In this document: positions 33,076 to 44,704 of the stretch, one piece after another
How the letters are laid out: every line of letters begins with the position of its first letter
How positions within the stretch are numbered: the stretch's first letter is position 1
Assembly (NCBI GenBank): GCA_023362775.1
Contig: JALMGJ010000003.1
Span: 179,525,725 to 179,589,724, forward strand
Direction of reading: 5' to 3'
Length of the DNA: 64,000 bases
DNA from: Charina bottae
Lineage: Eukaryota; Chordata; Lepidosauria; Squamata; Charinaidae
Notes under the pieces: generated by a model
The model's database searches: none
Told to the model about the DNA's origin: nothing
The model's input: the letters and a program-made list of their open reading frames with translations, nothing else
Position numbers and translations under genes: made by a program

Positions 33076-34545
33076 AAAGGAGTCAATATTCTTCCTATCC
33101 TGCTTCTTTAAAGTCCAACTTTCGCTTCCATAAAGTGTCATAAGGAATACCATGGATTGCACTATTCTGATCTTTGTAGGTATAGAGACATCACGGCATT
33201 TGAATAACTTTTCCAAGGCCTTCTTGGCTGCTCTACCGAGTGCTAGTCTGCAGTGTATTTCTCAACTGCTTGTTCCTTTACTGTTGATGGTTGATTCTAA
33301 AAGGCAGAAGCTATCCACTTTGATATCTTCATTGTCAATTCTAAGGCGGATTGTTGTACCTGTTGTCATTAGTTTGTTCTTCTTTATATTTAATTTTAGT
33401 CCCATTTTTTCACCGTGCTCTTTGACCTTTAGTACTAGGGCTTGCAGATCCTTTGTATTTTTGGCTATCAGGGTAGTGCCATCATCATAGCGCAGGTTAT
33501 TGATGTTTCTTCCTCCAGTTTTAAGACCACACTCATCTTCTTCCAATCCAGGTTCCCTTAATATATATTCTGCAGATAGGTTGAATAAATAAGGGGAGAG
33601 TATGCAGCCTTGTCACACTCCAAAGCCAACCTGGAGCCAGTCTGTTTCGCCATGTTCAGTCCGTACTGTGGCTTCCTGGCCTGTATGTAAGTTTCTCATG
33701 AGGACAATGAGATTCCCATTTTTTTGAGCATTTTCCACAGCTTGAGGTGATCGACACAATCAATGGCTTTTTTATAATCGATGAAGCACATTTTGATTTA
33801 TTTTTGATATTTGGCTTTCTCAATTATCCAGTGTGCATCAGCAATAATGTCTCATGTTCCTCGGCCTTTTCTAAAGCCAGCTTGAACATCTGGGATCTCT
33901 TTTTCCATGCAGGGCTCTAATCTGTGTTGGATGATCCTAAGCATTATTTTGCTAGCATGTGAAATTAAGGATATTGTACCATAGTTTGCACACACTGTTA
34001 AGTCTCCTTGTTTTGGTACTGGAATGTAAATTGACCTCTTCCAATCAGTTGGGTACTGTGTTGTTCTCCAGATTTGCTGGCATAGCTTGGTTAGAACCTT
34101 GACTGATTCTTCTTCTGTTGCTTGCCATATTTCAGTGGGTAATCCATCAGTTCATGTAGCCTTCTGACTTGGTAATGATTTTAAGTCAGGCTTTAATCTA
34201 GCCATAAACACCATTAGTGCTCCAAAAGATCCTCAGCTCTTCCTCAGTAGCATGTTGAGTGTTATTCAACCTAAGGGGCCCATTATCCAGCACTTTATTG
34301 TCATTTTATATTTTCTATGCATGTAGCTTTCTTGGTAAAAATACAGGAGTGGTTTACCATTGCCTTCTCTTCTGCAGTATGAATTGATGCCTTTGCCATT
34401 GTCACTAAAGTGATCATCTGCCTCTGGCATCTTCCTATATCACTGCTGCCCAGTATAGGTCAGTATAGGTGCCTACTTGCTTTAGCTGGGTAACTGGGAT
34501 GACCTTCATGTGGTGACCCTGATGGGAATATATATTCTTGGCATA
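33076..34545 (-). mobile_element. RTE-lineage LINE, 5' part (split by copia)
   Basis: Continuation of 27949-28318 beyond the AAAGG duplication. The minus strand gives C-terminal and RT coding with many stops. One open piece (33262-33546) reads GGRNINNLRYDDGTTLIA, where the usual YADD is YDDG, a broken active site. Near 34290-34340 the sequence jumps from the upstream RT to 5' UTR-like sequence, so the endonuclease region is deleted. The outer end near 34545 is approximate. Confidence 0.82.
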
Positions 34546-35629
34546 CAGTCCCAAAGTTCTTTGCTCATCCCTCCCAGGAGCATCCCCGCCCCCGCCACAG
34601 TGAGGCAGCACAGCAGGACTTGTGGGGTGGGGGTTAAGGAAATACTGAGTCTTATTTGAAGCATGCTACTAACCTGAGACAACCATTTTTAAAATTTGTT
34701 GGGCTTTGGTTTGTCTCTTTGCCTTCTGTTTGATAGTTCTGCTTCTAATTTGTCATTAAGGTATTGTGGACCCACAATGCTGTCTAACAATGGCAATATG
34801 GGAAATGCAAGGCCTGCAAGTAGAAACAAGACCTATGGAAAAGTAGATCCCCAGTTCCTGCCCCAGAGCCAGATAAGATACAGGTAGCTGAATAACCTCA
34901 ATTGCTTAACCTCACTCGATCAATAATTCCAATTCTAATTGGTGATACACCAGCCATGAAATACAATTAAAGTTTCAACTGTTGAGCTAAGTGTAGGGGA
35001 AGACAACTTTTTTTGCAATCAGAAGCCAGAATAGTTCAATGATTTGGCACCAAATTTTGGCAGGACTATCTTGGCGTGTCATACACAGTAAAGGCAATCA
35101 AGCAACACCTTAAGGACATTGATATTGAAGCAGACTAATTTCTAAATAGGTCTCACACCTATATCTAAACTACCAGATATCTAAACCAAATTAATGTCTC
35201 CAAATTAAGGAGGACTTTAAGGTTAGCACATTTCAATGTACTTCCATCAGTGGTTTTGGAGAGGAGTTGTAAGGGCATTCCATTCAAATCCAGCCTATGC
35301 CCATGAGGAGAAGAAGGCACTGAAACCACCAAACATGTCTTATTATATTGCTCGTTTTATGCCAACACTTGTTGTAAGTTTTTAACCCCACATTTACAAT
35401 AACTAAATTCCCTTGTCATTCTGATCAATTTCATTTAAAACTCTTACTTTCAGAACACAAATGACTCCATTTCTTGTAGCCAAACTTTGTCATGTAATAT
35501 CCAAGATGTGCAGCAGATTCATTGATATCCTTACCTAATTTATGAATTAATTGATAATAGTTTTATGTATGCATTATTAATTATAATAATAATTAATTGT
35601 ATATTGTATTTTTATGTGTTTTTACAACA
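34546..35629. other. no gene recognised
   Basis: AT-rich intergenic DNA with no element recognised. Confidence 0.45.
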
Positions 35630-35752
35630 GAATTTTAATCTCTATGTTTGTAAACCGCCCAGAGTCCCCTCGTGGGAGATGGCGCAGTGATAGAAGTCAA
35701 AATATACATACATACATACATACATACATACATACATACATACATACATAAA
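35630..35752 (+). repeat. LINE/SINE 3'-end repeat with (CATA)n
   Basis: GTAAACCGCCCAGAGTCCCC and GGGAGATGGCGCAGTGATAG, then about 12 pure CATA units at 35703-35750. Same terminal block as at 10946-11040. Confidence 0.7.
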
Positions 35753-36668
35753 TGCAGTGTGTTTTATAGACTGGCCATTGATTGCAATAAAGAATATCTC
35801 TTGGGGTCTCCAAAAGTTGTGTGTGACACTAGAGGGCAGATGTAGCCTGCAGGTTTTAGATTTCCCCACCCCAATGCAATTACTTCATAGCATAGGGGCA
35901 TCTTAACCCAAGGGGTTGGTTTAGCCTGATATTTGTGAGGTGGGAGAGGGTATAAGAGTTGGCAGCAATTCAGTCAACTGATATGTCTCCCTTTATTTGT
36001 GGAGCCTTGGGAAATTATTTCTTCTGCTGCATCCTTCTATAAAGATATGACTAAATGCAGTATTGGGCTGAGTAGCAATTTCTTGCCTGTGGATCAGACT
36101 GATTCTGGAGAAGCATTTTAATTTGCCTATGCTGCCTACATCTGTGATAAAATCAGCAGTTATGAGAAGAGTCACTTCATTAGCTCATAAGGACGATTAC
36201 AATAGTCGGGCAGCATAGGAAGAAGATTCTAAGAAAAGTCCCATGTTCTCTCTTAGGATTTCAAGTAAAAGGGTAGACTCAACCTATCCTCCCTCCAACT
36301 TGATTAATTAAGGTTATTTGAACAATGCAGCTCCTACCACACACATATATCTATGCCAAGTTTAATAAAATCTGATCCTTAGTTAACCCAATAAAAGTGT
36401 CTCACTGTTGTATTGCAGACAATATCGCCAAGATTAGAAGTACCTGAATACTCTCAACACTATGGGGGCAGTGATTTTTGAGAAATTCTGAAATTCCTTA
36501 AGTCAGTGAAAAATAATAACTACATTGCTATTGATCAGTAACTTTATTTCTCAATCAAAAATCAGAGCAAATTTTGTTTATATGCCATCCTCTCCAGGAA
36601 TTTGGGAAATCTACATAAATGAGCTGGTTCAGTTAATAACTGATTCTCTCAATCATTATTTATTAAGG
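35753..36668. other. no gene recognised
   Basis: AT-rich intergenic DNA with nothing recognised. Confidence 0.45.
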
Positions 36669-36743
36669 GAAAATGTTCTTTTTCCATCCACATAGTAACT
36701 CTATATATTAGAGTTACTATGTGGATGGAAAAAGAACATTTTC
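36669..36743. repeat. perfect 34-bp inverted repeat (hairpin)
   Basis: Arms 36669-36702 and 36710-36743 are exact reverse complements with a 7-base AT loop (ATATATT). There is no sign of flanking transposon ends. It could arise by template switching or be a young foldback. As RNA it would fold into a miRNA-precursor-sized hairpin, but perfect pairing argues against a mature miRNA gene. Confidence 0.93.
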
Positions 36744-37164
36744 TTTTGGAAGAAAATCTTAAATGTACTAAAACTTGTATTTAACTTGTTTTCTACACTA
36801 TACCTTCATAGATCAGTAACTGGGATACTGCTTTTTGGTGCCATATAAAGTTACTGTAATACAACCTTATTCTACTGTTGGTACCTTTTCCTCTAGGAAA
36901 GGTTTCTTGAAATTGCCCAGGTATGAATGTCAGCTTCTGGAATTAAATAAACACTATTCAAAGTCAGCCTAACTTTTGCTGTGATATATTTTAGCCAGCA
37001 CTAAATATATCAGTTATTAACCATTGTTCATTGTTACCAATTAATGAGGGGGGCTTTGCTGTTGGGCAATCATATAGTTGCATGACGGCTTCAAGAGTCA
37101 AGGCCGACACTCTTCCTTGGAATTATCCGTGGAGCCAAATGAAGCAGAAACTAATGGGAGACGC
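36744..37164. other. no gene recognised
   Basis: AT-rich intergenic DNA up to the hAT target duplication. Confidence 0.45.
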
Positions 37165-37172
37165 CCTCAGCG

Positions 37173-38811
37173 TAGGGTGACCATACGTCCCGTTTTGAAC
37201 GGGACAGTCCCATTATTTTAGCATTTTTCAACCGTCCCGTCGTTTTGATCAAAATCTCCATTTTGTCCCTTTTTTAAACCCGGCGGGAAGGAGGACAGGA
37301 AGATAGGAAGGAGGACTGGAGCCGGACTTGCCATTGGAGGCAGCCCGGAAGAGGCCCTATCAGCGTGGCAACTGGAAGTCCAGTTGCCACGTGCGAGCCC
37401 AGCAGCAGAAGCAGCACCACAGTCCAGGTTCCTGCCTCCTTACCTGATCCTGAGATTGTTTGCCCAGCAGTGGTGAGGCCAGGGAAAGCAGGCACGGGAA
37501 GGTTGTGGAAAGAGGGTGCGTGTGTGTGTGCGCGCGCGCATGCAGATTACTTGCTCAGCGTAATCGCGTGCGCGTGCACACACACACACACACGCACCCC
37601 ACACCCTCTTTCTCCAGCCTCCCTGAAACAGGTGCGGGTGCATTTGGTCATGGGGAGGCTGGAGAAAGAGGGTGTGGGTATGTGTGCGCATCTGATTGGG
37701 CTTGGCCGAGGGAGGAGAGTTGTCGGGCCACCGAGCAGGAGAAGCCGGCTGCGCTTGGCTGCTTCAGCCATACCACTCCGCCCCTTGCTGCCCGCTGAAG
37801 CTCCCCAGGGTGGCCGCTCCTGCTTCTCCTGCTCGGCGGCCCGACAACTCTCCTCCCTCGGCCAAGCCTGATCAGATGCACACACACACACATACTCACA
37901 GGACAGACTGCCCTGGCAGGAGCTGGCCATGCTGGGGGGCTTCAGCAGGTGGCGAGGGGCGGAGTGGTGTGGCTGAAGCCTCCCAGCATGGCCGGCTCCT
38001 GCCGAGGGCTATCTGTCCTGTGAGTGTGTGAGTGTGTGTATGTGCATCTGATTGGGCTTGGCCGAGGGAGGAGAGTTGTCAGGCCGCCGAACAGGAGAAG
38101 CAGGAGCCGGCCACCCTGGGGGGCTTCAGCGGGTGGCGAGGGGCGGAGTGGTGTGGCTGAAGCCTCCCAGCATGGCCGGCTCCTGCCGAGGGCAGTCTGT
38201 CCTGTGAGTGTGTGAGTGTGTGTATGTGCATCTGATTGGGCTTGGCCGAGGGAGGAGAGTTGTCAGGCCGCCGAACAGGAGAAGCAGGAGCCGGCCACCC
38301 TGGGGAGCTTCAGCGGGCAGCAAGGGGCGGAGTGGTGTGGCTGAAGCAGCCAAGCGCAGCCGGCTCCTCCTGCTTCTCCTGCTCTGCGGCGGTGGCAGCA
38401 GCAGCGACTCTCCTCCCTCCCTTGGCCAAGCCCAAGGGGGATGGGGCAGTGGTGGGCCTCCATCCCCTCCATCCCCACCCCTTGTTCCCCGGCCGATGAC
38501 GGTGCTGTGTGCACAGTGTGTGTACTCCGGCCTCCCCCAAAAAAACCAGCTCTGCCGCACCATTTACTGCTAGAAGAAAAAAAAAACCTTTAAAAATCTG
38601 AAAAAAAATTAAAATCGAGCTAATCATGCTGATGGGGGCGGGGTTTGCAGGCGGGAGCCAATCGTGTGGGGCGGGGGCGGGGTTTGCAGGTGGGAGCCAA
38701 TTGCGTGGACTGGGGGGTGGGGTTTGGAGGGCAGCATGGTGGCATAAGACCCTGTCCCATTTTGACATCCCAAAAGTCCCGTTTTTGTCTGAAGGAAATA
38801 TGGTCAGCCTA
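37173..38811 (+). mobile_element. non-autonomous hAT element filled with GC-rich repeats
   Basis: Terminal repeats TAGGGTGACCATACG and ATATGGTCAGCCTA are flanked by an exact 8-bp duplication CCTCAGCG (37165-37172 and 38812-38819). The 1.6-kb inside has no transposase. It consists of CpG-rich repeat units. A block of about 184 bp is tandemly repeated at 38018-38201 and 38202-38385, with further forward and inverted partial copies between 37680 and 38430 (GGCCGAGGGAGGAGAG forward; its complement near 37845). CA/TG and CG runs lie at 37515-37595. A second unit with GGGGTTTGCAGGCGGGAGCC recurs at 38635-38740 and in the hAT at 57184. Long open frames here are composition artefacts. Confidence 0.9.
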
Positions 38812-38819
38812 CCTCAGCG

Positions 38820-39404
38820 AGGCTGGCTGAACACCATTTCCTGGAACTTTGCAACACTCCTCAGGTTCCCACAGTCCAAATATCCTCAACTCATAATATA
38901 TTAAATTTTGCAGGAAAAAAATCTACCCATCAATTCACATGTAGAGAGAAACAAGCAAACAAAAACAAAAAGAGAACCACAATTTTTCCATCCGATGTGT
39001 AGAAAACAAAGTATGGATATTTTATTTTATTTTTAATATTATGATAGCCTACCTTCCTTGATCATATATGATTTCAAGCAGTCCATGATAAAAGCAATAA
39101 TATCAGTACGACAGGGCTGTTAGAATGGTGACTTTCCAAAAGCTGCGTGAACAGTCCCGCTCAGTCACAGTTGTGAGAAGGGGAAGAAAAATCCCTCAAG
39201 TAATTTGCAAAGACGTGATTTTTTAATGCTTAGGTGAAAAAAAAGGGTGAATCTGGTATTTGAAAACTGTATTTGTAGATGCAAAGCACAACTTCTTACA
39301 GAAGGGACTCTAAACCCAGAAGACACCACTATTTTTTTAAAAAAAACCTATTCATTTTGATTACATAGCACATCTCCACATCTTCTTGAATAGAAACCAT
39401 AAGA
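38820..39404. other. no gene recognised
   Basis: AT-rich DNA with A-runs. No element recognised. Confidence 0.45.
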
Positions 39405-39530
39405 AGATTACTTCTATCAGGGCAGACTATTTGTCCATCTAGTCAGGTATCACTAGCAGATGGGTACGGTCTCAGGCAAAGGACTTATGCATGCCCTGTG
39501 ACCTGCAGGTGACAGGTGTTGAACCTTCTT
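39405..39530 (+). repeat. possible LINE 3' UTR-like interspersed repeat
   Basis: GACTATTTGTCCATCTAGTC within this stretch resembles a widespread sauropsid interspersed repeat (GGTCCATCTAG core). Related wording occurs at 57060-57125. Family and ends unknown. Confidence 0.35.
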
Positions 39531-40497
39531 CATACAAAATATTTTAATGAAAAAGGTCAGCCATGGGCCGATGATGCCAGCCCTACAAGGGTGACCAGAC
39601 CAAGAAACAGATGCCACATAAGCCTAAAACTACTTCTATTAAGATTGGCTATAGTAACAGAATCATGCAAGTCTGAATGTGCTTCCCCATCTCCCTCTTT
39701 TATATGTCACGTGAGATATGGGGGTGCTTGTCTGAGAGCTTTTGTAGCCTTCCTTCCCCCCTCGTCTGGGCTTCTGCAATGTTTATCTCCTTGTTGGCTT
39801 GACAATCGATCTTCCCTCTGTACATCAAAGTCATCCTCCTTACTCATTACAGATATGCAATATGCCACTCCTGTTGCATTTGCTTTTGTTTCTGCTGCTG
39901 CTCAAAGCTGAGATTCATAGCTAAAAAACTGAAGATGGCAACCACATTATATTCCATGTGGGAATCTCTGTTTTCTTTCGGTTCATAGGACCTTTTCAAT
40001 AATGAGTATGTTCAGGTATGCATTAAATTATAACACCCTACACCTCCAGCCAGGCTGTGAGATTTCAGTGCCTCTAAAAGGCAGTGAGGAGAAGCAGGGA
40101 TGGAGGGAATCACAGGTCTCTAGGGGTGGCTTCAGGAGAATGGAAACCACCTAGCAATCTCTAGAAGCCATGGTAACATCTTGGAACAGGAGGGGGGCAA
40201 AGGGAGGCAGGGGCTCTGTATCTTCTCTCCCTCTGTGCAGGTGCTCCCTTCTGCCCCACACTCCTCTACTTGCTGAGCAACTCCTGAAGAGGATTTTATC
40301 TGGAAAAGAGGTTATGCTGATAACGTCTCCAGATTTACAGCTTTCCTTCAAGGAAATGCAGAAAGGACCTTGCAGTCCTTGAAGAAATAAAGTTCTTGGT
40401 CTCAACAATCTGAGGAATTCGGTGCCTGGCGGAACATAAGAACCAGGGTTACAATCCTGTCAGATTGGTGGTTGGATTGGTTCTTTATTTCACTGAC
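39531..40497. other. no gene recognised
   Basis: No gene recognised. The 131-residue frame at 39516-39911 shows no domain. Confidence 0.4.
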
Positions 40498-40985
40498 TAG
40501 CCGTGGTTTTCCATTTAAAGGAAAAAGGACACTCATTTGAGGACATTAATGTTCACATTTTAGACAAAGAAGATAGGTGGTTTGAGAGAGGGGTCAAGGA
40601 ATCCATTTATGCCAACTTGGAAAATCCTTCCTTGAATAGAGGTGGGGGCCTCAGGCACAATCTTTCCCCTATTTTCCTTCCTGCTTTGTCTTCTGTGCCT
40701 AGGAAGATTAAGACCATTTTGCAAGCTCAACAGCAGCATGGTGATCTTAACGATCCTCCTTTAGATGATAAAGGGACTTAGAAATAACATCTCAATATAA
40801 CCATGACCCCAGGTGTAAGGTCACACAGCCACCCTAGAAACATATTTAAGGATTCCCTTACAAACTTTGCTCAGACTGAAGAAGCTTCTTGGATAAGGAG
40901 CGAAACGTTTCCACTGAGAAAATAGAAATCCAGTTGACATGATTCAAGCTACAGACAATTCCACCTGGATGACTGACAACCTTCA
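40498..40985 (+). mobile_element. Penelope-like element, 3' part (second lineage)
   Basis: An open frame (40503-40781) gives HLKEKGHSFEDINVHIL, RWFERGVKESIYANLENPS and RGGGLRHNLSPIFLPALS, ending about 95 bases before a hammerhead-like motif and GTTGACATGATTCAAGCTAC. It matches the copy at 48769-49554 closely but lacks the upstream GIY-YIG segment. 5'-truncated and non-functional. Confidence 0.88.
40876..40910 (+). ncRNA. hammerhead-like motif (PLE)
   Basis: CTGAAGA (40876-40882), a stem II with one mismatch relative to the 23147 copy (GCTTCTT/AAGGAGC, G-T pairing possible), then GAAACGTTT. Confidence 0.65.
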
Positions 40986-42305
40986 TAGACATAGTCATCT
41001 GAACAAGGTTATTTTAACTATCTTGTGAAAAGTTAGCAATGCATAGGGGACCCACCTTCTGACGTCAAGGTGATTCAAAGTGCTGGGGCCATGCCACCCT
41101 CCCCTCTGATGGGGCCAGGAAACAAAGCATCCCCTCCCTCAGTGACCACAAAGGGTGGGCAGAATCTATTTGGAGGAGATTGTTCCTAAGATAACCAAAG
41201 AGTGCACCATTTAAACCAAAGAGTTTAAATCAACACCCTTCATATATCCTGGGGGGTCGCAGTCTGCCCAAGCACTCCTGCTGACCTGGCAACACATGCA
41301 AGTGCTGATCCACATTCACCCAAACATCCAACTAATCCACCTGGAAATTCCTTTCCTGGGGCAGTACCCTTCTTCGTGCTATAATGTTAACCAGCTATAA
41401 CAGGCCAGCCACAATTAGAATAATGTTACCATGCCCTGAACTGAAAGCCTCACCAAGCACATAATCAGCAGCAACGTTAAAGAGTTCCTTGAGAATAGGC
41501 AGTGCAACAAATTGCAATGGATAACAAAGCAGAACAGAAACTAGAAGTGCAGGGTGTGAGAGCAGAGTCAGGGACTCCCAATATTCTAAGCTGGGAGGAC
41601 TGGTGTACAGTACTACAATTACAGACCTGGCATCTCCTGACATATACACAGAACATGGAATTTCAGTGACATTATGTCTACACACAGCTGTTCATGAAGT
41701 TCCAGTAAATATGATCAGATACCACCCTGCATACCATTTTGCTAAAAAAATCAAAATAAAGTGTTTTGTGTTCCTAGATAAGATTCATCAGCCTATTTAT
41801 ATGCCTTAAAGTAGCAGCTGTTGTTCAATCTCCCTCCTTTTTCCTTATAAGGTTTTATAAATAATTGGGAGTTGTGAAAATCTGTCTACAAATTACAGAT
41901 TAATTATGGATTTAATTAACATATAAATAAGGCAACCATGAGAATAAGATTAGGTTGTATCTTGCACTAATAACCACTTCAGAGCATGACTCAAAGTATA
42001 TTTAGAACACAAGTCTATACATTTGGCACTAAATTCTGAATTGTTAGAGGAGCTTTGAATATGTCAGTGACAAGTCTCCAAAGGTGATTGTGCGTAAATT
42101 TTCAAGCATCAAAGTAGGGAAGCCTCTGAATGGACAGTGAATATACTCTTTTTCAAGATCAAAATTGGCTTGGAATGTCTTTTCACATCAAAAGGGACGA
42201 AGAGTTTTTAAGTGTTCAGAAAAGACATTGTGCTTTTGGAATTGCCTGCCAATCCTTCTACACTTCCACTGGAAACCCAAAGACTTGATAGGATATAAGA
42301 AAGAA
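40986..42305. other. no gene recognised
   Basis: Intergenic DNA with no gene or repeat recognised. Confidence 0.45.
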
Positions 42306-42870
42306 GCCAGTTTGGTCTAGTGGTTAAGGCAACGGGCTAGAAACCAGGAGTCTCTGAGTTCTAGTCCTGCCTTAGGCGTGAAAGCCAGCTGGGTGACCTT
42401 GGGCCAATCACTCTCTCTCAGCCCTAGGAAGGAGCCAATGGCAAACCAGGAGTCTGTGAGTTCTAGTCCCGCCTTAGGCATGAAAGCCAGCTGGGTGACC
42501 TTGGGCCAATCACTCTCTCTCAGCCCTAGGAAGGAGCCAATGGCAAACCAGGAGTCTGTGAGTTCTAGTCCCGCCTTAGGCATGAAAGCCGGCTGGGTGA
42601 CCTTGGGCCAGTCACTCTCTCTCAGCCCTAGGAAGGAGCCAATGGCAAACCAGGAGTCTGTGAGTTCTAGTCCCGCCTTAGGCATGAAAGCCGGCTGGGT
42701 GACCTTGGGCCAGTCACTCTCTCTCAGCCCAACTCACCTCACAGGGTTGTTGTTGCGGGGAAAATAGGAGGAGGAAGGAGTATTAGGATATGTTCGCTGC
42801 CTTGAGTTATTTATAAAAATAATAAAGGCGGGACAGAAAATAAATAAGCAAGTAAGTAAGTAAGTAATGT
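42306..42870 (+). mobile_element. tRNA-derived SINE with 4-fold internal tandem duplication
   Basis: The head GCCAGTTTGGTCTAGTGG with TTAAGGC is an A-box region and GAGTTCTAGTCC is a B-box region. A 102-bp unit starting AAACCAGGAG recurs at 42341, 42443, 42545 and 42647, so the B box is present four times and the A box once. The normal 3' part follows (TTGTTGTTGCGGGGAAAATAG, CTTGAGTTATTTATAA), then (TAAG)n at 42845-42868. Other copies: 53175, 59066, 60962, 61566, 20858. The 122- and 129-residue repeat frames are artefacts of the 102-bp (34-codon) period. Confidence 0.93.
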
Positions 42871-43795
42871 TGGAGGCCTACATTTCTCAACAGAACATCC
42901 CTCCCTGTTAGAGACCTGAATAAAACTACAGACATACTGGCTGTTTATAAGAATTGAAATTCAACAGATCTGAAAAGCACCACATGGGGAAAACCTGGAC
43001 TCAAGTATTAAAGTAAACAAGTTCTAAGTTTCTGCTCAATAGAGGCTCATCAATTTGGTCTGCTGAATGCTAATCATTTAAGGTCTATGTCCTAGGTTCA
43101 AAAGCAGGATATCAACTCAAACTGTACCCCATATTAATTATAAGTGATATGTTGAACTGCTAGTAGTGAACTGATTGTCCTCTGACTCACATTGTGTGGT
43201 TGTGTTCCTTTTATGGCTCCTTTTGGGTTTCAAGTAATTTCATACAGTACATTAATGCAACTCTGGGAAAAGCACAGCTAAAGGCGTAAACTGCTGAATG
43301 TTCCATATTAAAAAATATGGAATTTGATATTTTATGAAGAACTCTGGCTCTATCAAGCCTGGGCTTTGGCAACAAGAATTATCCTATACAGGTAGAAAGA
43401 AATTAGAGTGGATTTGAGAGATGTGTTCTTTATTGATTTTTGAAATGGCTTTATATTGTAGAAAATAGAAGATGGAACATTAAGTTTCTATATGGTCTAG
43501 ATTTAATAATATGTTAAGGAATGTTCTATATTATTATTATATTTTCCCTTTAGTTTTAGTACATTTTAATCACAATTATGTATGCATAATTTATTATCAC
43601 TCTTGTATTTTTTGTTTATTGTATTTTGATTGTAATAAAATATAACTTAAAAACTGTTAATAGTGAATGTTGTGAGTGGTGCAAATGAATACCTTTTACA
43701 AAATTATGAATACCTATTACAAAATTATAGAGAAATACTTTATCTTTAAAATATGACAAAGTACTTATCTATAATCTTTAAAATATGACAGTTTA
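42871..43795. other. no gene recognised
   Basis: AT-rich intergenic DNA. Confidence 0.45.
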
Positions 43796-43870
43796 TTTAT
43801 TTTATTTATTTATCATATTTCTTCACCGCCCATCTTGTAAAGCAACAACTCTGGGTGGTTCAAATCAACA
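43796..43870 (-). repeat. LINE/SINE 3'-end repeat, inverted
   Basis: TTTATTTATTTATCATATTT then TTCACCGCCCATC..ACTCTGGGTGGTT, the inverse of the block at 10946-11040. Confidence 0.6.
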
Positions 43871-44690
43871 AGAAAATACTTGCAGAAAAAGTATATTAAA
43901 ATGTTGTCATTTGACTGGGTTCAAAATGTTCATAAAATGGTGAATAGTTTCTGCTTAGTCTTAATAAAGACATATGATCTGATTTTCAGATAGCAGATTT
44001 TCTTGGCCTCCCTCAAGCCATATATATATATACTGTATGTGGTAGGTTTATTTTCCTCACAATCTGAAAACTATGACCCAGTTGGTCTATCTTTGCCCAG
44101 GATATTATTTTCCCTCTATGTGTATCACAGTTTATTGTCTTCATTATTTATGTATTTTAAAACATACACCATTAAATGATTAAAAAGGACAGCTACAATG
44201 GTACAAATATTTTCTAAGTAGGTCATTTTGTCAAAAGCAATACGTAAGATGTGCTGTGTTAATGCATCCACAAAAATAGAAAAAGAGCAAGCACATATAA
44301 TAATAAAGCACACTCAAGGGAACTAATGAATTATTTTGCTAAAATGCTAAGGGCTGAGGAAACACCAGAACAAAAATAGCTGATTTTTAAAAAATAAGTA
44401 TTGTTACTATTCAACACTTATCAGAACAACATCCCAATGATTATGATAAAGCATAATTATTAGAAAAAACACTGTTTTATACCAATTTTCTCTTTAAAGG
44501 AACTCCAAATGTTCTATTCCAATAAATAATTTAGCTTCAAAGCTAACTTTCCCAATGATCAAGCCTATTTCTATGTGATAGTAATCTGACCCCATTTTTC
44601 CCCTAAAATATTTAAGTCTCCAAATTCATGTATCAATCATTTAATTAATTTATTAATTTATTATAAATTTATAAATTTAATTAATTTATT
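43871..44690. other. no gene recognised
   Basis: AT-rich DNA. 44640-44704 is a TTAA/ATTT-rich low-complexity stretch that forms the PLE target. Confidence 0.45.
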
Positions 44691-44704
44691 GATTAATTTA
44701 TTTA

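Noticed and set aside
35703..35750. CRISPR-like or satellite array from regular CATA repeats
   Set aside because: Plain 4-bp microsatellite at the end of a LINE/SINE tail. No spacers, and the genome is eukaryotic.
36669..36743. A miRNA gene
   Set aside because: The stem is perfectly paired, without the bulges and flanking features of animal miRNA precursors. Kept only as a hairpin.
37365..38573. Several overlapping 110-168-residue Arg/Gly/Pro-rich reading frames on both strands
   Set aside because: They lie in the GC-rich tandem repeats of a hAT element and are open in many frames at once because stop codons are rare there.
42317..42767. Repetitive proteins of 34-residue units on both strands
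   Set aside because: They result from a 102-bp tandem duplication inside a SINE, a multiple of three.
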